Below, piece by piece: positions 26,387-35,337 of a DNA stretch of 63,386 nucleotides; positions within the stretch are counted from its first letter, which is position 1; each line of letters starts with the position of its first letter. The stretch lies in contig CALHLC010000006.1 of the NCBI GenBank assembly GCA_938034385.1, positions 1 to 63,386 of the forward strand, in the 5' to 3' direction. Position numbers and translations under genes: made by a program. The notes beneath the pieces are model-generated. The model was not told the origin of the DNA. It saw only the letters and a program-made list of their open reading frames with translations, and did not search any database. The stretch is from an uncultured Bacteriovoracaceae bacterium (GTDB taxonomy: Bacteria > Bdellovibrionota > Bacteriovoracia > Bacteriovoracales > Bacteriovoracaceae).

Positions 26387-28171
26387 TTATCTCGTATAAA
26401 CAAACTTAGAAGTAAGACTTCTCTTAGTCTCTATAGAACCGTCTTTTTCAATTAGTTGATAATTTACAATCACTGCGAAGTTATTGGTATTACCTCCTAA
26501 AATAATTCTCGAAATAACTTCAGAGAATGCAAATCCGACCTCTCCATCATCAGTTGCAACTAAGAACCCACTTCTTCCAAAAGACGAAGCAGTTATCGAA
26601 ACTACTTCAATTTCATAATTCCTATTAGATTGAATTTTTATTTTTGTATTTTTAATTAGTGGTTTGAGTGCGATGAAGTCATACTTTCTACCATTTCGAA
26701 TAATGGTTCTCTTTACTACTTTTGAATACTTTTTAAGAATTATGTCAAACATCTTACCATGAAAGGAATTTTCACTTACCAAAGTGGTTGAAGTCGATGT
26801 CGTTGAGGTCGATGTCGTTGAGGTAGATGTCGTTGAGGTAGATGTCGTTGTCGTAATTGAATTCAAATCTACATCTTTTTCTTTTTTTACTATTAGACGT
26901 GCGGACTTAAAAACTTTAGCTCTCCCCGAAATAGAATCTCTAATATCTCCACCACGAAGAATTAAAACATGTCCATCATTAAATTTTATAAAGTTCTTAT
27001 CAGTTCCAAGAGTAGCTACATATTGAGAATCTCCTCTTCCTGCTCTTCTTGTGTGAATATTTACTCCAAAATATCTTCCATGTAATTGATGACTTAACCC
27101 TTGATCATCACGAAGAGAAAAATAGAAATTTTTACTGGTCCCTGATGAATCAGTCAGTTTAATTCTAGCTACTTTATTACCCTCACTAGAATAATCTTCT
27201 AAATCAAACTCCTCAGATTCTTCAACAGTAGTTGTTTTAACTACATTAAGATCAAACAGTTGATAACCGTTAAAGTGATGATAACCGCTTCCTTGTGGAC
27301 ATGAATGATCTCCATATGAAGAATAGCTTCTTGTTGTATCTCCATTTTCATCATATCTATATCCTCCTGAATGCCTTAGTCCTAAGTTATGTCCAAACTC
27401 ATGTGCAACTGATTGATTATTGTTATTTATAATTAGTGATCTATCTCCACCAACTGTAGCAACTCCTCCAAATCTACACTTATTAATAACATCTGGTTTT
27501 GCAGCATAAAATGTCATTACATGAGTATGTTCAAACTCATTATACTTTTTAGACTTACTTTTCATTATATTAGAAATGGTTGGCAAGGAACAAAGTGAGC
27601 CTGAATTGTTATTTCCAAAAAACTCTAAATTTAAATTTAATTGTTCTAAAGTAAATTTTATTTTTATTTTACCTTCAGAAACTTTTTCATAATAATCTGA
27701 TAATTCTTCCATCCTATCTCTGAGTCTTGACTGACTATGAAAATCACCCATACGAAGATCAGTAAAGTTTGGAACGATAGCTAAAAGGTGATACTCTCCA
27801 GCTGCAGTTTTTATAAATTGATTCTTACTTGTGGGTTTTGAAATTTCTTGATATTCCAACTTTGTTTTCGAATGATCTTTAAAAGCTATAAAGTCTCCAG
27901 TTTCTAATCCTGGAATTTTTCTTGTTTTAACAAACCCTCTGCTATTTTCAATTCCCCAATATGTCTGAGAGGTCCCTTCAATAAAATTATCCTTCACATA
28001 TTCAAAGTATCTCAACGCTTTACCATTAATTAGTAATTTTTTTATTTCTTTAGAGTCATGCTCAGTGAATAAGAATGGTGCACTTTTATTCTTTGTTGAG
28101 TCTTTTTTAGAGTTGTCAGACTTACAAGAAAAAAGACTGAGTACAACTGCAATTAATATAATTTTATTCAT
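26387..28171 (-). CDS. metzincin-type metalloprotease lipoprotein
   Basis: A 594-residue lipoprotein (SLFSC, lipidated C16) with a zinc protease domain: HEFGHNLGLRH near residues 256-266 fits HExxHxxGxxH, and a following YSSYGDHSCPQG could supply the region of the Met-turn. The domain resembles M11 gametolysin/reprolysin-like peptidases. A threonine- and serine-rich linker near residues 440-465, encoded by a 15-bp tandem repeat, joins it to a C-terminal domain of about 125 residues without known family. Likely a surface or periplasmic protease. No clear ribosome-binding site before the ATG. Confidence 0.88.
   Translation of the reverse strand: MNKIILIAVVLSLFSCKSDNSKKDSTKNKSAPFLFTEHDSKEIKKLLINGKALRYFEYVKDNFIEGTSQTYWGIENSRGFVKTRKIPGLETGDFIAFKDHSKTKLEYQEISKPTSKNQFIKTAAGEYHLLAIVPNFTDLRMGDFHSQSRLRDRMEELSDYYEKVSEGKIKIKFTLEQLNLNLEFFGNNNSGSLCSLPTISNIMKSKSKKYNEFEHTHVMTFYAAKPDVINKCRFGGVATVGGDRSLIINNNNQSVAHEFGHNLGLRHSGGYRYDENGDTTRSYSSYGDHSCPQGSGYHHFNGYQLFDLNVVKTTTVEESEEFDLEDYSSEGNKVARIKLTDSSGTSKNFYFSLRDDQGLSHQLHGRYFGVNIHTRRAGRGDSQYVATLGTDKNFIKFNDGHVLILRGGDIRDSISGRAKVFKSARLIVKKEKDVDLNSITTTTSTSTTSTSTTSTSTTSTSTTLVSENSFHGKMFDIILKKYSKVVKRTIIRNGRKYDFIALKPLIKNTKIKIQSNRNYEIEVVSITASSFGRSGFLVATDDGEVGFAFSEVISRIILGGNTNNFAVIVNYQLIEKDGSIETKRSLTSKFVYTR
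26781..26853 (-). repeat. 15-bp in-frame tandem repeat
   Basis: The unit GATGTCGTTGAGGTC/A repeats at 26796-26810, 26811-26825 and 26826-26840, with a partial copy to 26850 and a diverged copy upstream. On the coding strand it encodes STSTT units. Copy-number change would alter linker length without a frameshift. Confidence 0.9.
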
Positions 28172-28399
28172 ACAATATTCTAAATGTTCTTTTATCCCAT
28201 TACTTATTTAAGGACATTTTTACTTAGTCTAAGGCCTAATGATTTTTAGATTAGCCTCTAAGCATCCAAATAAGCCATACTGTCTAGAGATTCGACACTT
28301 GATTCCAATAAAAACGATGACTTAGAGACCTCGTATTCTCAGCTATGAACCAACTACATACTTTATCTATTCAGTACATATTTCATGAGAAAATTGACT

Positions 28400-28744
28400 A
28401 TGAAAATTTTAATACTTCTTACTCTATTACTTTGCTCTTCTACTTTTGCAAATTGCAATAAATCCCAAGCTATTGGTCTTATCGAAGATCATTTGCATCA
28501 AGATTTAGACAAGGATGAGAAAAAAGCTTTAGATATTTACGAAGACATTGATTATGCCTTACATCAAAAAGTTTCTTCTAACTTAGAAGTAATAAATAAC
28601 GAAACTCAGCACACTTATACTTATAGTCAGCAATTTAAATCAGTATCTGAAGAAGGTTTGGCTTGTAAGGAAATATTCATTGTTCTTAATTGCAGTGTTG
28701 CTAATATTAAAACAACTCACATGTATTATAATTGTAAGAAGTAA
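28400..28744 (+). CDS. small secreted protein of unknown function
   Basis: A 114-residue exported protein (MKILILLTLLLCSSTFA signal). I use the ATG at 28400, which has GAGA about ten bases upstream and starts the signal peptide; an in-frame ATG at 28385 lacks a site. The mature part has five cysteines (NCNKS, ACKE, LNCS, YNCKK region) and is otherwise helical then beta. Resembles no family I know. Standalone between the divergent protease gene and the converging YgfZ-TPR gene. Confidence 0.7.
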   Translation: MKILILLTLLLCSSTFANCNKSQAIGLIEDHLHQDLDKDEKKALDIYEDIDYALHQKVSSNLEVINNETQHTYTYSQQFKSVSEEGLACKEIFIVLNCSVANIKTTHMYYNCKK

Positions 28745-28746
28745 TA

Positions 28747-30135
28747 TCATCTATTTAACTCTATCAATATAGATTGCATCTCATTGGCCGGTTGAAAATC
28801 TCCATTTTTAGACGAGACTTCAATCCCTTTAGTTAAAATCTCTTTTAATTCAACTTGCTTACTCATTTTTTTATAAACTTTAGCTAGAGCTAGGTACGAC
28901 ACGGAGTGCTTTTTATTTTTCTCCAAAACTCTCTTTAAATGAAATTCACTTAATTCTAAATCTCCTGCCTCTAAATATATTGAACCCAAACCATAATTTG
29001 CAATTTCATCAAACTCATCAATTTCCAAAACACTATTGAACATCTTCTTTCGCTCTTCATTTTGATCATCAATGTCAGCTTTAACTCCCATTGCCTTAAA
29101 AGACTTTAAGGTTGCATTTGATTTTTCAATCTCAGCGTTTTCAATATCCCCAATCTTCATGTAAAAGAGGGACAGATTTGTATGTGCCATTACAGAGGCC
29201 TCATCCAAGGAAGATAGTTCTTTCATCACTTTTATTGCTTCATCATATCGATTAAGCCTCCCAAGGATTACTCCCTTCATTTCTAACGCATCTAAAAACC
29301 CTGGGTTATATTCTATAGAATAATTTAGTAGTTCTAATGAGAAGCTAAGCTCACCGTCTTCACTAACATTTTTCAAAGCACTATCATAAAAATCTTGAGC
29401 AAGATCAATGTCTTCTTTTATAAAAACTGGATAAATATTCACTCTCTTAGTAGATCCATTTACTTCAATCTCTTTTCCTTGAATTCGATCTGCTCTTGGA
29501 GCTAGGAAAATACTTAATTGAGAAGTATTAAGGTCTTCGAGCAACACAGGGAACTTTGAACTCTTTCTATGAACATCTATCTTAGAAACTATTTCTTGAC
29601 CGAGAAAACATCCTTTTGATCTATCATACGAAAAATCAAGATATCTAGTTTCATTAAAAAACTTATTTAATTCATCTCCTAGAATTCCTTGTAGGTTTTT
29701 AACTTCCTCAATCTCAATTTTCTGGATTGTAGGCTTTGCTTCTTCGGTAAAAACGCCTTCAATTCCAAATAAATTTATTTTTTCACCTTGATGATCTTCA
29801 TTACGTTTTCCAAAAACAAAAAATCCACTTACTTCTTTACTGTCTATTTCAAATTCTTCAATAACTTTGAACTGCTCTAATCTCTCAGTGAAGCTCTCAA
29901 GCATCTCACTTTCTAAAAAGATTAAAAACTTATTCTGATCTTTTTTAATTAAAGAAAAGAATGATTTAATTTTCCCTTTCAGGTCCAACATGCAATGTAT
30001 TTTAGCTTTATTAGAAGAGATTGAATTTGTTGTTTGATTATTTAAATAAGACTGTGCATCTGGTCCTTGAATAATAACTTTTTGTAATTTAAGAGGGAAG
30101 GCTCCTCCATCAAGGAGAAGATCAAGATATTTCAT
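28747..30135 (-). CDS. YgfZ/GcvT-like domain fused to TPR repeats
   Basis: A 462-residue protein. Residues 1-240 form a YgfZ (IBA57-like) folate-binding domain with the hallmark KGCFLGQE (174-181, C176); this family supports assembly and repair of certain 4Fe-4S enzymes. Residues from about 255 onward are tetratricopeptide repeats (for example YNPGFLDALEMKGVILGRL), which ordinary YgfZ lacks. The ATG overlaps the stop of an A-type Fe-S carrier gene as ATGA, reinforcing an Fe-S role. The TPR part may dock client proteins; this is inference. Confidence 0.9.
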   Translation of the reverse strand: MKYLDLLLDGGAFPLKLQKVIIQGPDAQSYLNNQTTNSISSNKAKIHCMLDLKGKIKSFFSLIKKDQNKFLIFLESEMLESFTERLEQFKVIEEFEIDSKEVSGFFVFGKRNEDHQGEKINLFGIEGVFTEEAKPTIQKIEIEEVKNLQGILGDELNKFFNETRYLDFSYDRSKGCFLGQEIVSKIDVHRKSSKFPVLLEDLNTSQLSIFLAPRADRIQGKEIEVNGSTKRVNIYPVFIKEDIDLAQDFYDSALKNVSEDGELSFSLELLNYSIEYNPGFLDALEMKGVILGRLNRYDEAIKVMKELSSLDEASVMAHTNLSLFYMKIGDIENAEIEKSNATLKSFKAMGVKADIDDQNEERKKMFNSVLEIDEFDEIANYGLGSIYLEAGDLELSEFHLKRVLEKNKKHSVSYLALAKVYKKMSKQVELKEILTKGIEVSSKNGDFQPANEMQSILIELNR

Positions 30136-30458
30136 ATAGAGAAAGATTCACCACAACCACAAGTGTTCTTTGCATTTGGATTATCAAAAACAAATCCTTT
30201 TCCATTTAACCCATCTTGAAAATCAAGAACAATTCCTTTTAGGTAAATTGTTGATTTCGGATCGATATAAACTTTGACACCATCAAAGATTAGTTCATTG
30301 TCTTTATCTTTTTTAAAATCAAAGTCCATTTTATAGCTAAAGCCCGAACAGCCACCGCCAGTAACAGCAAGGCGTAATCCTTTTTGCTCAGCGTGTTCTT
30401 GAGAGATTTCTTTTATTTTCGTAATTGCCTTAGGTGTTAATTGAACTAAATTTTCCAT
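30132..30458 (-). CDS. A-type iron-sulfur carrier (IscA/ErpA/HesB family)
   Basis: A 108-residue Fe-S carrier with the three conserved cysteines: C37 in GGGCSGF and C100, C102 in TCGCGES. Such proteins pass 4Fe-4S clusters to apo-enzymes together with IBA57/YgfZ. I start at ATG 30458 (MENLVQLTPKA), typical for the family; an upstream ATG at 30476 adds six residues and has AAGGA placed too close. Co-transcribed with the YgfZ-TPR gene. Whether it is ErpA or IscA cannot be decided here. Confidence 0.93.
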   Translation of the reverse strand: MENLVQLTPKAITKIKEISQEHAEQKGLRLAVTGGGCSGFSYKMDFDFKKDKDNELIFDGVKVYIDPKSTIYLKGIVLDFQDGLNGKGFVFDNPNAKNTCGCGESFSI

Positions 30459-30520
30459 ATCTTTTAAGTAGAACATTCCTTTTTATTTTGCAATGATAAA
30501 GCCTCTAAAGGAGAACTTAT

Positions 30521-31144
30521 ATGATCACATTGTACCATTATTTACACTGCCCTTTTTGTGTAAGAGTCAGATTAGCATTTGGACTTCTTAAAATTCCATA
30601 TAAATCAGTTGTATTGGACTATGATGATGAAAAAACCCCTATAGAGCTATGCGGTAAGAAAATGCTTCCATTGATAAAAAACATCGATGGAACAACTTTG
30701 AACGAGAGCCTAGATATTATTAAATTACTTGATAAGGATAGTCTCCTAAATAGCAATATCGATATCTCAGATTTAATTAAAGAACTGGGAAGTTTTGTGC
30801 ACCCTTTAGCAATGCCATATTTTATCTATACCCCGGAATTTAATAATAAATCACGAAAATACTTCCAAGATAAAAAAGAGGCATCCAAAGGGCCTTTTAA
30901 AGATTTATATAAAAATCGAAATATGTATCTTCTTGGTCTTAATAAAACTCTTAATACTATTGAAGAGAAGCTTGATCCTTTTTATGAATCTGATAAAATC
31001 CAATTAGAAGATCTTTTAATTGCCTCTCACTTATGGGGAATGTATATCGTTCCTGAGTTTCAATTCTCAGTAAAAATGCATAAGTATCTTCAAGTAATTA
31101 AAGAACAGTGTGATTTCGAATATCACAAAGAATCTTGGGAGTAA
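30521..31144 (+). CDS. grxB: glutaredoxin 2
   Basis: A 207-residue GST-fold glutaredoxin with N-terminal active site CPFC (C10, C13) and a helical C-terminal domain, the layout of E. coli Grx2, reducing disulfides with glutathione. Length is near the usual 215. GGAG lies seven bases before the ATG. The FHA-domain gene begins two bases after its stop, so the two form an operon. Confidence 0.9.
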   Translation: MITLYHYLHCPFCVRVRLAFGLLKIPYKSVVLDYDDEKTPIELCGKKMLPLIKNIDGTTLNESLDIIKLLDKDSLLNSNIDISDLIKELGSFVHPLAMPYFIYTPEFNNKSRKYFQDKKEASKGPFKDLYKNRNMYLLGLNKTLNTIEEKLDPFYESDKIQLEDLLIASHLWGMYIVPEFQFSVKMHKYLQVIKEQCDFEYHKESWE

Positions 31145-31145
31145 G

Positions 31146-31586
31146 ATGTTAGCAATTTTACGTATTGTTCAATTTGAAGATCCAAAAGATCTTCAATCTG
31201 AAATTCAATTTCAAAAATATTTCACCATCAAAAATGGTGAAACAATGATTCTTGGTAGATCTAAAGAAGTTCAATGGCAGATCATTGACTCTCTTTCTAG
31301 CGGGAAACACCTAAAATTTGAAATGCAAGGTGGCTATTTATTTTTTGAAGATCTTGAATCAAAGAATGGAACAAAGCTAAACAAGATTAGAGTTCGAGAA
31401 AGAACTAATCTCTACTTAGATGATGTTATTACATTGGGTGCCACTTATATCCATATAGATGCCGATCATACTCCTCTTGAATCTAGAATGAAGCTTCGAA
31501 GTCCAAATGGTCGAGATGATAAATATGCATTTGTAGAAGAGTTTGGAGAACTTACAAACCCGAAACTGATTCTCGATTTTGACTAA
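31146..31586 (+). CDS. FHA-domain protein
   Basis: A 146-residue protein that is almost entirely one forkhead-associated domain, which binds phosphothreonine peptides. Key positions are LGRSKEVQW, an S/H pair in SSGKHLKF, and DLESKNGTKLNK. The start ATG at 31146 has GGGAG five bases upstream; the longer frame runs into grxB. No Ser/Thr kinase is encoded nearby, so its partner lies elsewhere. Confidence 0.88.
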   Translation: MLAILRIVQFEDPKDLQSEIQFQKYFTIKNGETMILGRSKEVQWQIIDSLSSGKHLKFEMQGGYLFFEDLESKNGTKLNKIRVRERTNLYLDDVITLGATYIHIDADHTPLESRMKLRSPNGRDDKYAFVEEFGELTNPKLILDFD

Positions 31587-32125
31587 GGTCGCCAGATTTT
31601 TTCAGTAATATTTTCTTTCTTATTTAAAAACCTAGATAAAACAAAAAAATAATCACTTAGTCTGTTTAATAAAATTAAAGAATTTTCTGGCTCTTCATCT
31701 TTTAGTTGCTCTGAAAAATTAACAAGTTTTCTCTCCACCCTTCTTGAAACAGTTCTACAAAGATGAGCAACACTTGCCGCTTTAGAACCCGTTGGAAGAA
31801 TAAAGTTTTTCAGTTCGCTCAAATCTTCATTCATTTCATCAATAGATTTTTCTAAAGAATCAATAAGAGTAAAACTAATTGGAGGTAGTTTATATTCTGA
31901 CCTTTTATCTAAAGTGCAAGCTAGCATAGAGCCCAAATTAAATAATTGGTTTTGTATAATAGGAAGCAACTGATTATCATCATGCGAGCGCAAATAACCA
32001 ACAAAGCTATTTAATTCATCAACTTCTCCGTAAAGATCTATTCTTAAGTCTGACTTAGATATTCTTGTCCCGCCTATCAGAGCAGTTTTTCCTTTATCAC
32101 CTGTTTTTGTATAAATCTTTACCAC
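31583..32125 (-). CDS. ATP:cob(I)alamin adenosyltransferase (PduO type)
   Basis: Makes adenosylcobalamin, the cofactor of the mutase encoded directly upstream. The 180 residues show the PduO/MMAB pattern: IYTKTGDKGKTALIGG (ATP site), GEVDELNSFVGYLR, and the arginine motif CRTVSRRVERK. The start is GTG at 32125, immediately after the icmF stop codon, so it is translationally coupled. It converges with the FHA gene with a four-base overlap. Confidence 0.95.
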   Translation of the reverse strand: MVKIYTKTGDKGKTALIGGTRISKSDLRIDLYGEVDELNSFVGYLRSHDDNQLLPIIQNQLFNLGSMLACTLDKRSEYKLPPISFTLIDSLEKSIDEMNEDLSELKNFILPTGSKAASVAHLCRTVSRRVERKLVNFSEQLKDEEPENSLILLNRLSDYFFVLSRFLNKKENITEKIWRP

Positions 32126-35100
32126 TTACATATTCCTTCTGTATTTTCCACCAACTTTATAGAGCTCATTAGTAATTTGCCCGAGAGAACAGTATCGAAC
32201 TGTGTTTAAAAGTTCTTCAAAAATATTTTCATTCTTAAGAGCAACATTTCTTAATTTAGAAAGTGCCTCTTCAGATTTATCAGCATGTAACTTATGAAAA
32301 GAGTTCAACCTTGTAATTTGATCTTTTTTCTCTGTTTCATCTGCCCTTGTTAGTTCAATCTCTTGATTCATTTGTTCATGAATATCATCGGCCATAAATG
32401 TATTGACTCCAATAATTGGAAACTCTCCAGAATCTTTTAATCTTTCATAGTATAAAGACTCTTCTTGAATTTTTCCTCTTTGATACATACTCTCCATTGC
32501 TCCCAAAACGCCTCCTCTATCAGAGATCCTTTCAAATTCCTGAAGAACGGCTTCTTCAACAAGATCAGCAAGTTCAGTCATCAAGTACGATCCCTGTAAA
32601 GGGTTATCAGATTTATTAACTCCAAACTCTCTGTTAATAATCATTTGAATGGCCACTGCTCTTCGAACCGACTCTTCAGTTGGAGTAGTGATCGCTTCAT
32701 CATAAGCATTCGTGTGAAGTGAGTTACAATTATCTGATAATGCTAGAAAAGCCTGAAGCGTAGTTCGAATATCATTAAAATCAATTTCTTGAGCGTGGAG
32801 CGATCGACCACTTGTTTGAATATGATATTTTAATTTCTGGGATTTTGTATTTGCTCCATATTTATCTCTCAATGCAACGGCCCAAATCTTTCTAGCAACT
32901 CTGCCTAAAACAGAATACTCCGGATCAAGACCATTGCTAAAAAAGAAAGATAAATTATCACAAAACTCATCAATTTTAAGTCCTCTATTTAAATAATATT
33001 CAACAAATGTAAAACCATTCGCCAGAGTGAAAGCTAATTGAGTAATAGGATTAGCTCCTGCTTCAGCAATATGATAACCACTAATAGAAACAGTATAATA
33101 ATTATTAATATCATTTTTACAGAAAAATTCTTGAACATCACCCATCATCTTCAAAGCAAATTCCAAAGAAAAAATACAGGTATTTTGAGCTTGATCTTCT
33201 TTTAGAATATCGGCCTGAACTGTTCCTCTTACCTGCTTCATAATTTCAATTTTTTTAGCTTTATTATCTAGGTCTTCTCCCGAAAGATTTTGATTAATAG
33301 CTGCATTCATATACATCGCTAAAATAATAGGAGCTGGTCCATTGATCGTTTTGGAAACAGATGTGAACTTACTAATTAAGTCAAAGCCTTCATACAAGTC
33401 TTCCATATCTTTTAGCGTCGCAATACTTACACCCGATTCACCTACTTTACCGTAAATATCTGGCCTAAAATCTGGATCTTCTCCATAAAGAGTAACAGAA
33501 TCAAAAGCAGTGGATAATCTGTTAAATTTTTCATTTTCAGAGAGATAATGAAATCTTTTATTCGTTCTACCAGGGCCACCTTCTCCAGCAAACATTCTCT
33601 TGGGTTCTTCATCTTTTCTTTTAAAAGGGAAAATCCCTGTAGCATATGGAAAAAATCCTGGAAGATTTTCATTTGTAATAAATCTATACTTCTGTGAAAG
33701 ATAATCAAAGTTTGGAAACGAAACTCTGTTAATACTCGAGCCAGACAAAGAGATAAACTTAGTATCTATACTAAATTCCTTACCTCGAACATTATAGATA
33801 AACTTACCGTTTTTATATTGCTTACAAGTTGAATCAAAAGTTTCAATTGCTTCAAAAACATTTATACCAATTTCTTTTTTCAATGATTCTAATTTTTTAG
33901 AAAAATCATGACCCGTTATTTTTGAAGCTCCTTCTATAACTTCATACTCCTTTAACTTTGAAATAACTAATTCATTATTATCTCTATAATCTCTACATGT
34001 ATCAGCAATAGATCTTAAGTAATTTGTTTTCGAAGAAGGTATAATTGCTGTTGTATTTTCAGGAGACTTATTTTTAGCTAAGCTTTCAAGTTCATTATTT
34101 AATTCAAACTTAAAAGTTTTAGCTATATCATAAAATAATTGATTTACTCCATGGTCATTAAATTTTGAAGCAATAGTTCCATACACTGGAAGATCAGTAT
34201 CATTCCCATCAAAGTTTTTATAATTTCTTCTATATTGTTTTCTGACATCTCTGAAAGCATCTTTTGCTCTAGATTTTTCAAACTTGTTAATAACGATGAA
34301 GGATGCACTATCAAGCATCTCAATTTTTTCTAATTGAGTTTGTGCTCCAAACTCAGGAGTCATTACATACATAGCATGATCAGCAACATTTACAATTTCA
34401 TCACTGGCCTGACCTATCCCTGAAGTTTCAACAATAATTAAACCAAAGTCTTGAGACTTTAAAAAATCTACAACATTTTTAATCTCTGGGCTAAGTTCTG
34501 TTTTAGAATCTCTAGTTGCAAGCGACCTAATATAAAAATTATCAAAACTTGCACTCCCAAGACGAATCCTATCACCAAGTAGAGCTCCTTGAGTTTTCTT
34601 CTTAGTAGGATCGACACTAATCAAAGCAATTCTTTTATCTTTATAATATCTATGAAAGCGAAGTAATAATTCATCAATAAGCGAAGATTTCCCAGCTCCA
34701 CCAGTCCCAGTAATTCCCAAAACCATGGTTTCATTTGAACTAATTTCAAAAGGAAGTTTTTTATCATTTTCAATTGAGGTAATAACTTTGGCTAACTCAT
34801 AATTTGAAAGGTTTTTGCCCCTATAGGAGTGAATATCAAATCCTTCCATAGTTGAGTAAGTAGCTTTGGTAATCATATCTTTTATGATTCCCTCAAGGCC
34901 CAGCTCCATACCATCTTTAGGTGAATAAATTTTAGTTACACCAAGTTTATGTAAGGCCTCAATTTCCTTAGGCGTGATAACTCCACCACCTCCACCAAAG
35001 ATCTTTATCTTCTGACCACCTGCTTGATCCAAAAGCTCTCTAACATATGCAAAGTACTCATTATGACCGCCCTGATACGAGCTCAGAGCAACTGCATGAG

Positions 35101-35266
35101 CGTCTTCAGACAATGCCGCATCAACAACTTCTTTAGCAGATCTATTATGTCCTAAATGAATTACCTCTACTCCATAAGACTGAAGTATTCTTCTCATAAT
35201 ATTAATTGAGACATCGTGTCCATCAAATAATGAGGCCGCAGTAACAAATCTTAGTCTTTCAGACAT
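32126..35266 (-). CDS. icmF: fused isobutyryl-CoA mutase IcmF
   Basis: Adenosylcobalamin-dependent acyl-CoA mutase with its own G-protein chaperone. In order: a B12-binding domain with DGHD (15-18; H17 ligates cobalt), a MeaB-type GTPase (P-loop ITGTGGAGKSS, about 185-195), a linker, and the TIM-barrel mutase domain (FPFKRKDEEP and MFAGEGGPGRTNKRFHY, about 545-575), a combination known from IcmF. It interconverts isobutyryl- and n-butyryl-CoA, sometimes isovaleryl/pivalyl-CoA. Length 1046 is usual. AAAGGTG precedes the ATG. Operon with the adenosyltransferase. Confidence 0.95.
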   Translation of the reverse strand: MSERLRFVTAASLFDGHDVSINIMRRILQSYGVEVIHLGHNRSAKEVVDAALSEDAHAVALSSYQGGHNEYFAYVRELLDQAGGQKIKIFGGGGGVITPKEIEALHKLGVTKIYSPKDGMELGLEGIIKDMITKATYSTMEGFDIHSYRGKNLSNYELAKVITSIENDKKLPFEISSNETMVLGITGTGGAGKSSLIDELLLRFHRYYKDKRIALISVDPTKKKTQGALLGDRIRLGSASFDNFYIRSLATRDSKTELSPEIKNVVDFLKSQDFGLIIVETSGIGQASDEIVNVADHAMYVMTPEFGAQTQLEKIEMLDSASFIVINKFEKSRAKDAFRDVRKQYRRNYKNFDGNDTDLPVYGTIASKFNDHGVNQLFYDIAKTFKFELNNELESLAKNKSPENTTAIIPSSKTNYLRSIADTCRDYRDNNELVISKLKEYEVIEGASKITGHDFSKKLESLKKEIGINVFEAIETFDSTCKQYKNGKFIYNVRGKEFSIDTKFISLSGSSINRVSFPNFDYLSQKYRFITNENLPGFFPYATGIFPFKRKDEEPKRMFAGEGGPGRTNKRFHYLSENEKFNRLSTAFDSVTLYGEDPDFRPDIYGKVGESGVSIATLKDMEDLYEGFDLISKFTSVSKTINGPAPIILAMYMNAAINQNLSGEDLDNKAKKIEIMKQVRGTVQADILKEDQAQNTCIFSLEFALKMMGDVQEFFCKNDINNYYTVSISGYHIAEAGANPITQLAFTLANGFTFVEYYLNRGLKIDEFCDNLSFFFSNGLDPEYSVLGRVARKIWAVALRDKYGANTKSQKLKYHIQTSGRSLHAQEIDFNDIRTTLQAFLALSDNCNSLHTNAYDEAITTPTEESVRRAVAIQMIINREFGVNKSDNPLQGSYLMTELADLVEEAVLQEFERISDRGGVLGAMESMYQRGKIQEESLYYERLKDSGEFPIIGVNTFMADDIHEQMNQEIELTRADETEKKDQITRLNSFHKLHADKSEEALSKLRNVALKNENIFEELLNTVRYCSLGQITNELYKVGGKYRRNM

Positions 35267-35304
35267 TTAACACCTTTTCTAAATTCAATCTTTAGCATAT
35301 TTAG

Positions 35305-35313
35305 TGGTATAAT
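35305..35313 (+). promoter_or_regulatory. extended -10 promoter of the ferredoxin gene
   Basis: TGGTATAAT is a perfect extended -10 element ending at 35313. A start near 35320 would leave only about four bases before the ATG at 35324, so the mRNA is probably leaderless, in line with the missing ribosome-binding site. Confidence 0.6.
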
Positions 35314-35337
35314 ACTTAAAAATATGAGCAAGGTAAA
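35309..35337 (-). promoter_or_regulatory. icmF promoter
   Basis: On the minus strand TTTACC (35332-35337) and TATTAT (35309-35314) are 17 bases apart. The -10 box overlaps the plus-strand TATAAT of the ferredoxin promoter by five bases, so the two divergent promoters cannot be occupied together. Confidence 0.55.

Noticed and set aside
26784-27026. Plus-strand frame with a VEVDV repeat
   Set aside because: It is the antisense reading of the STSTT tandem repeat in the metzincin gene and has no start signal.
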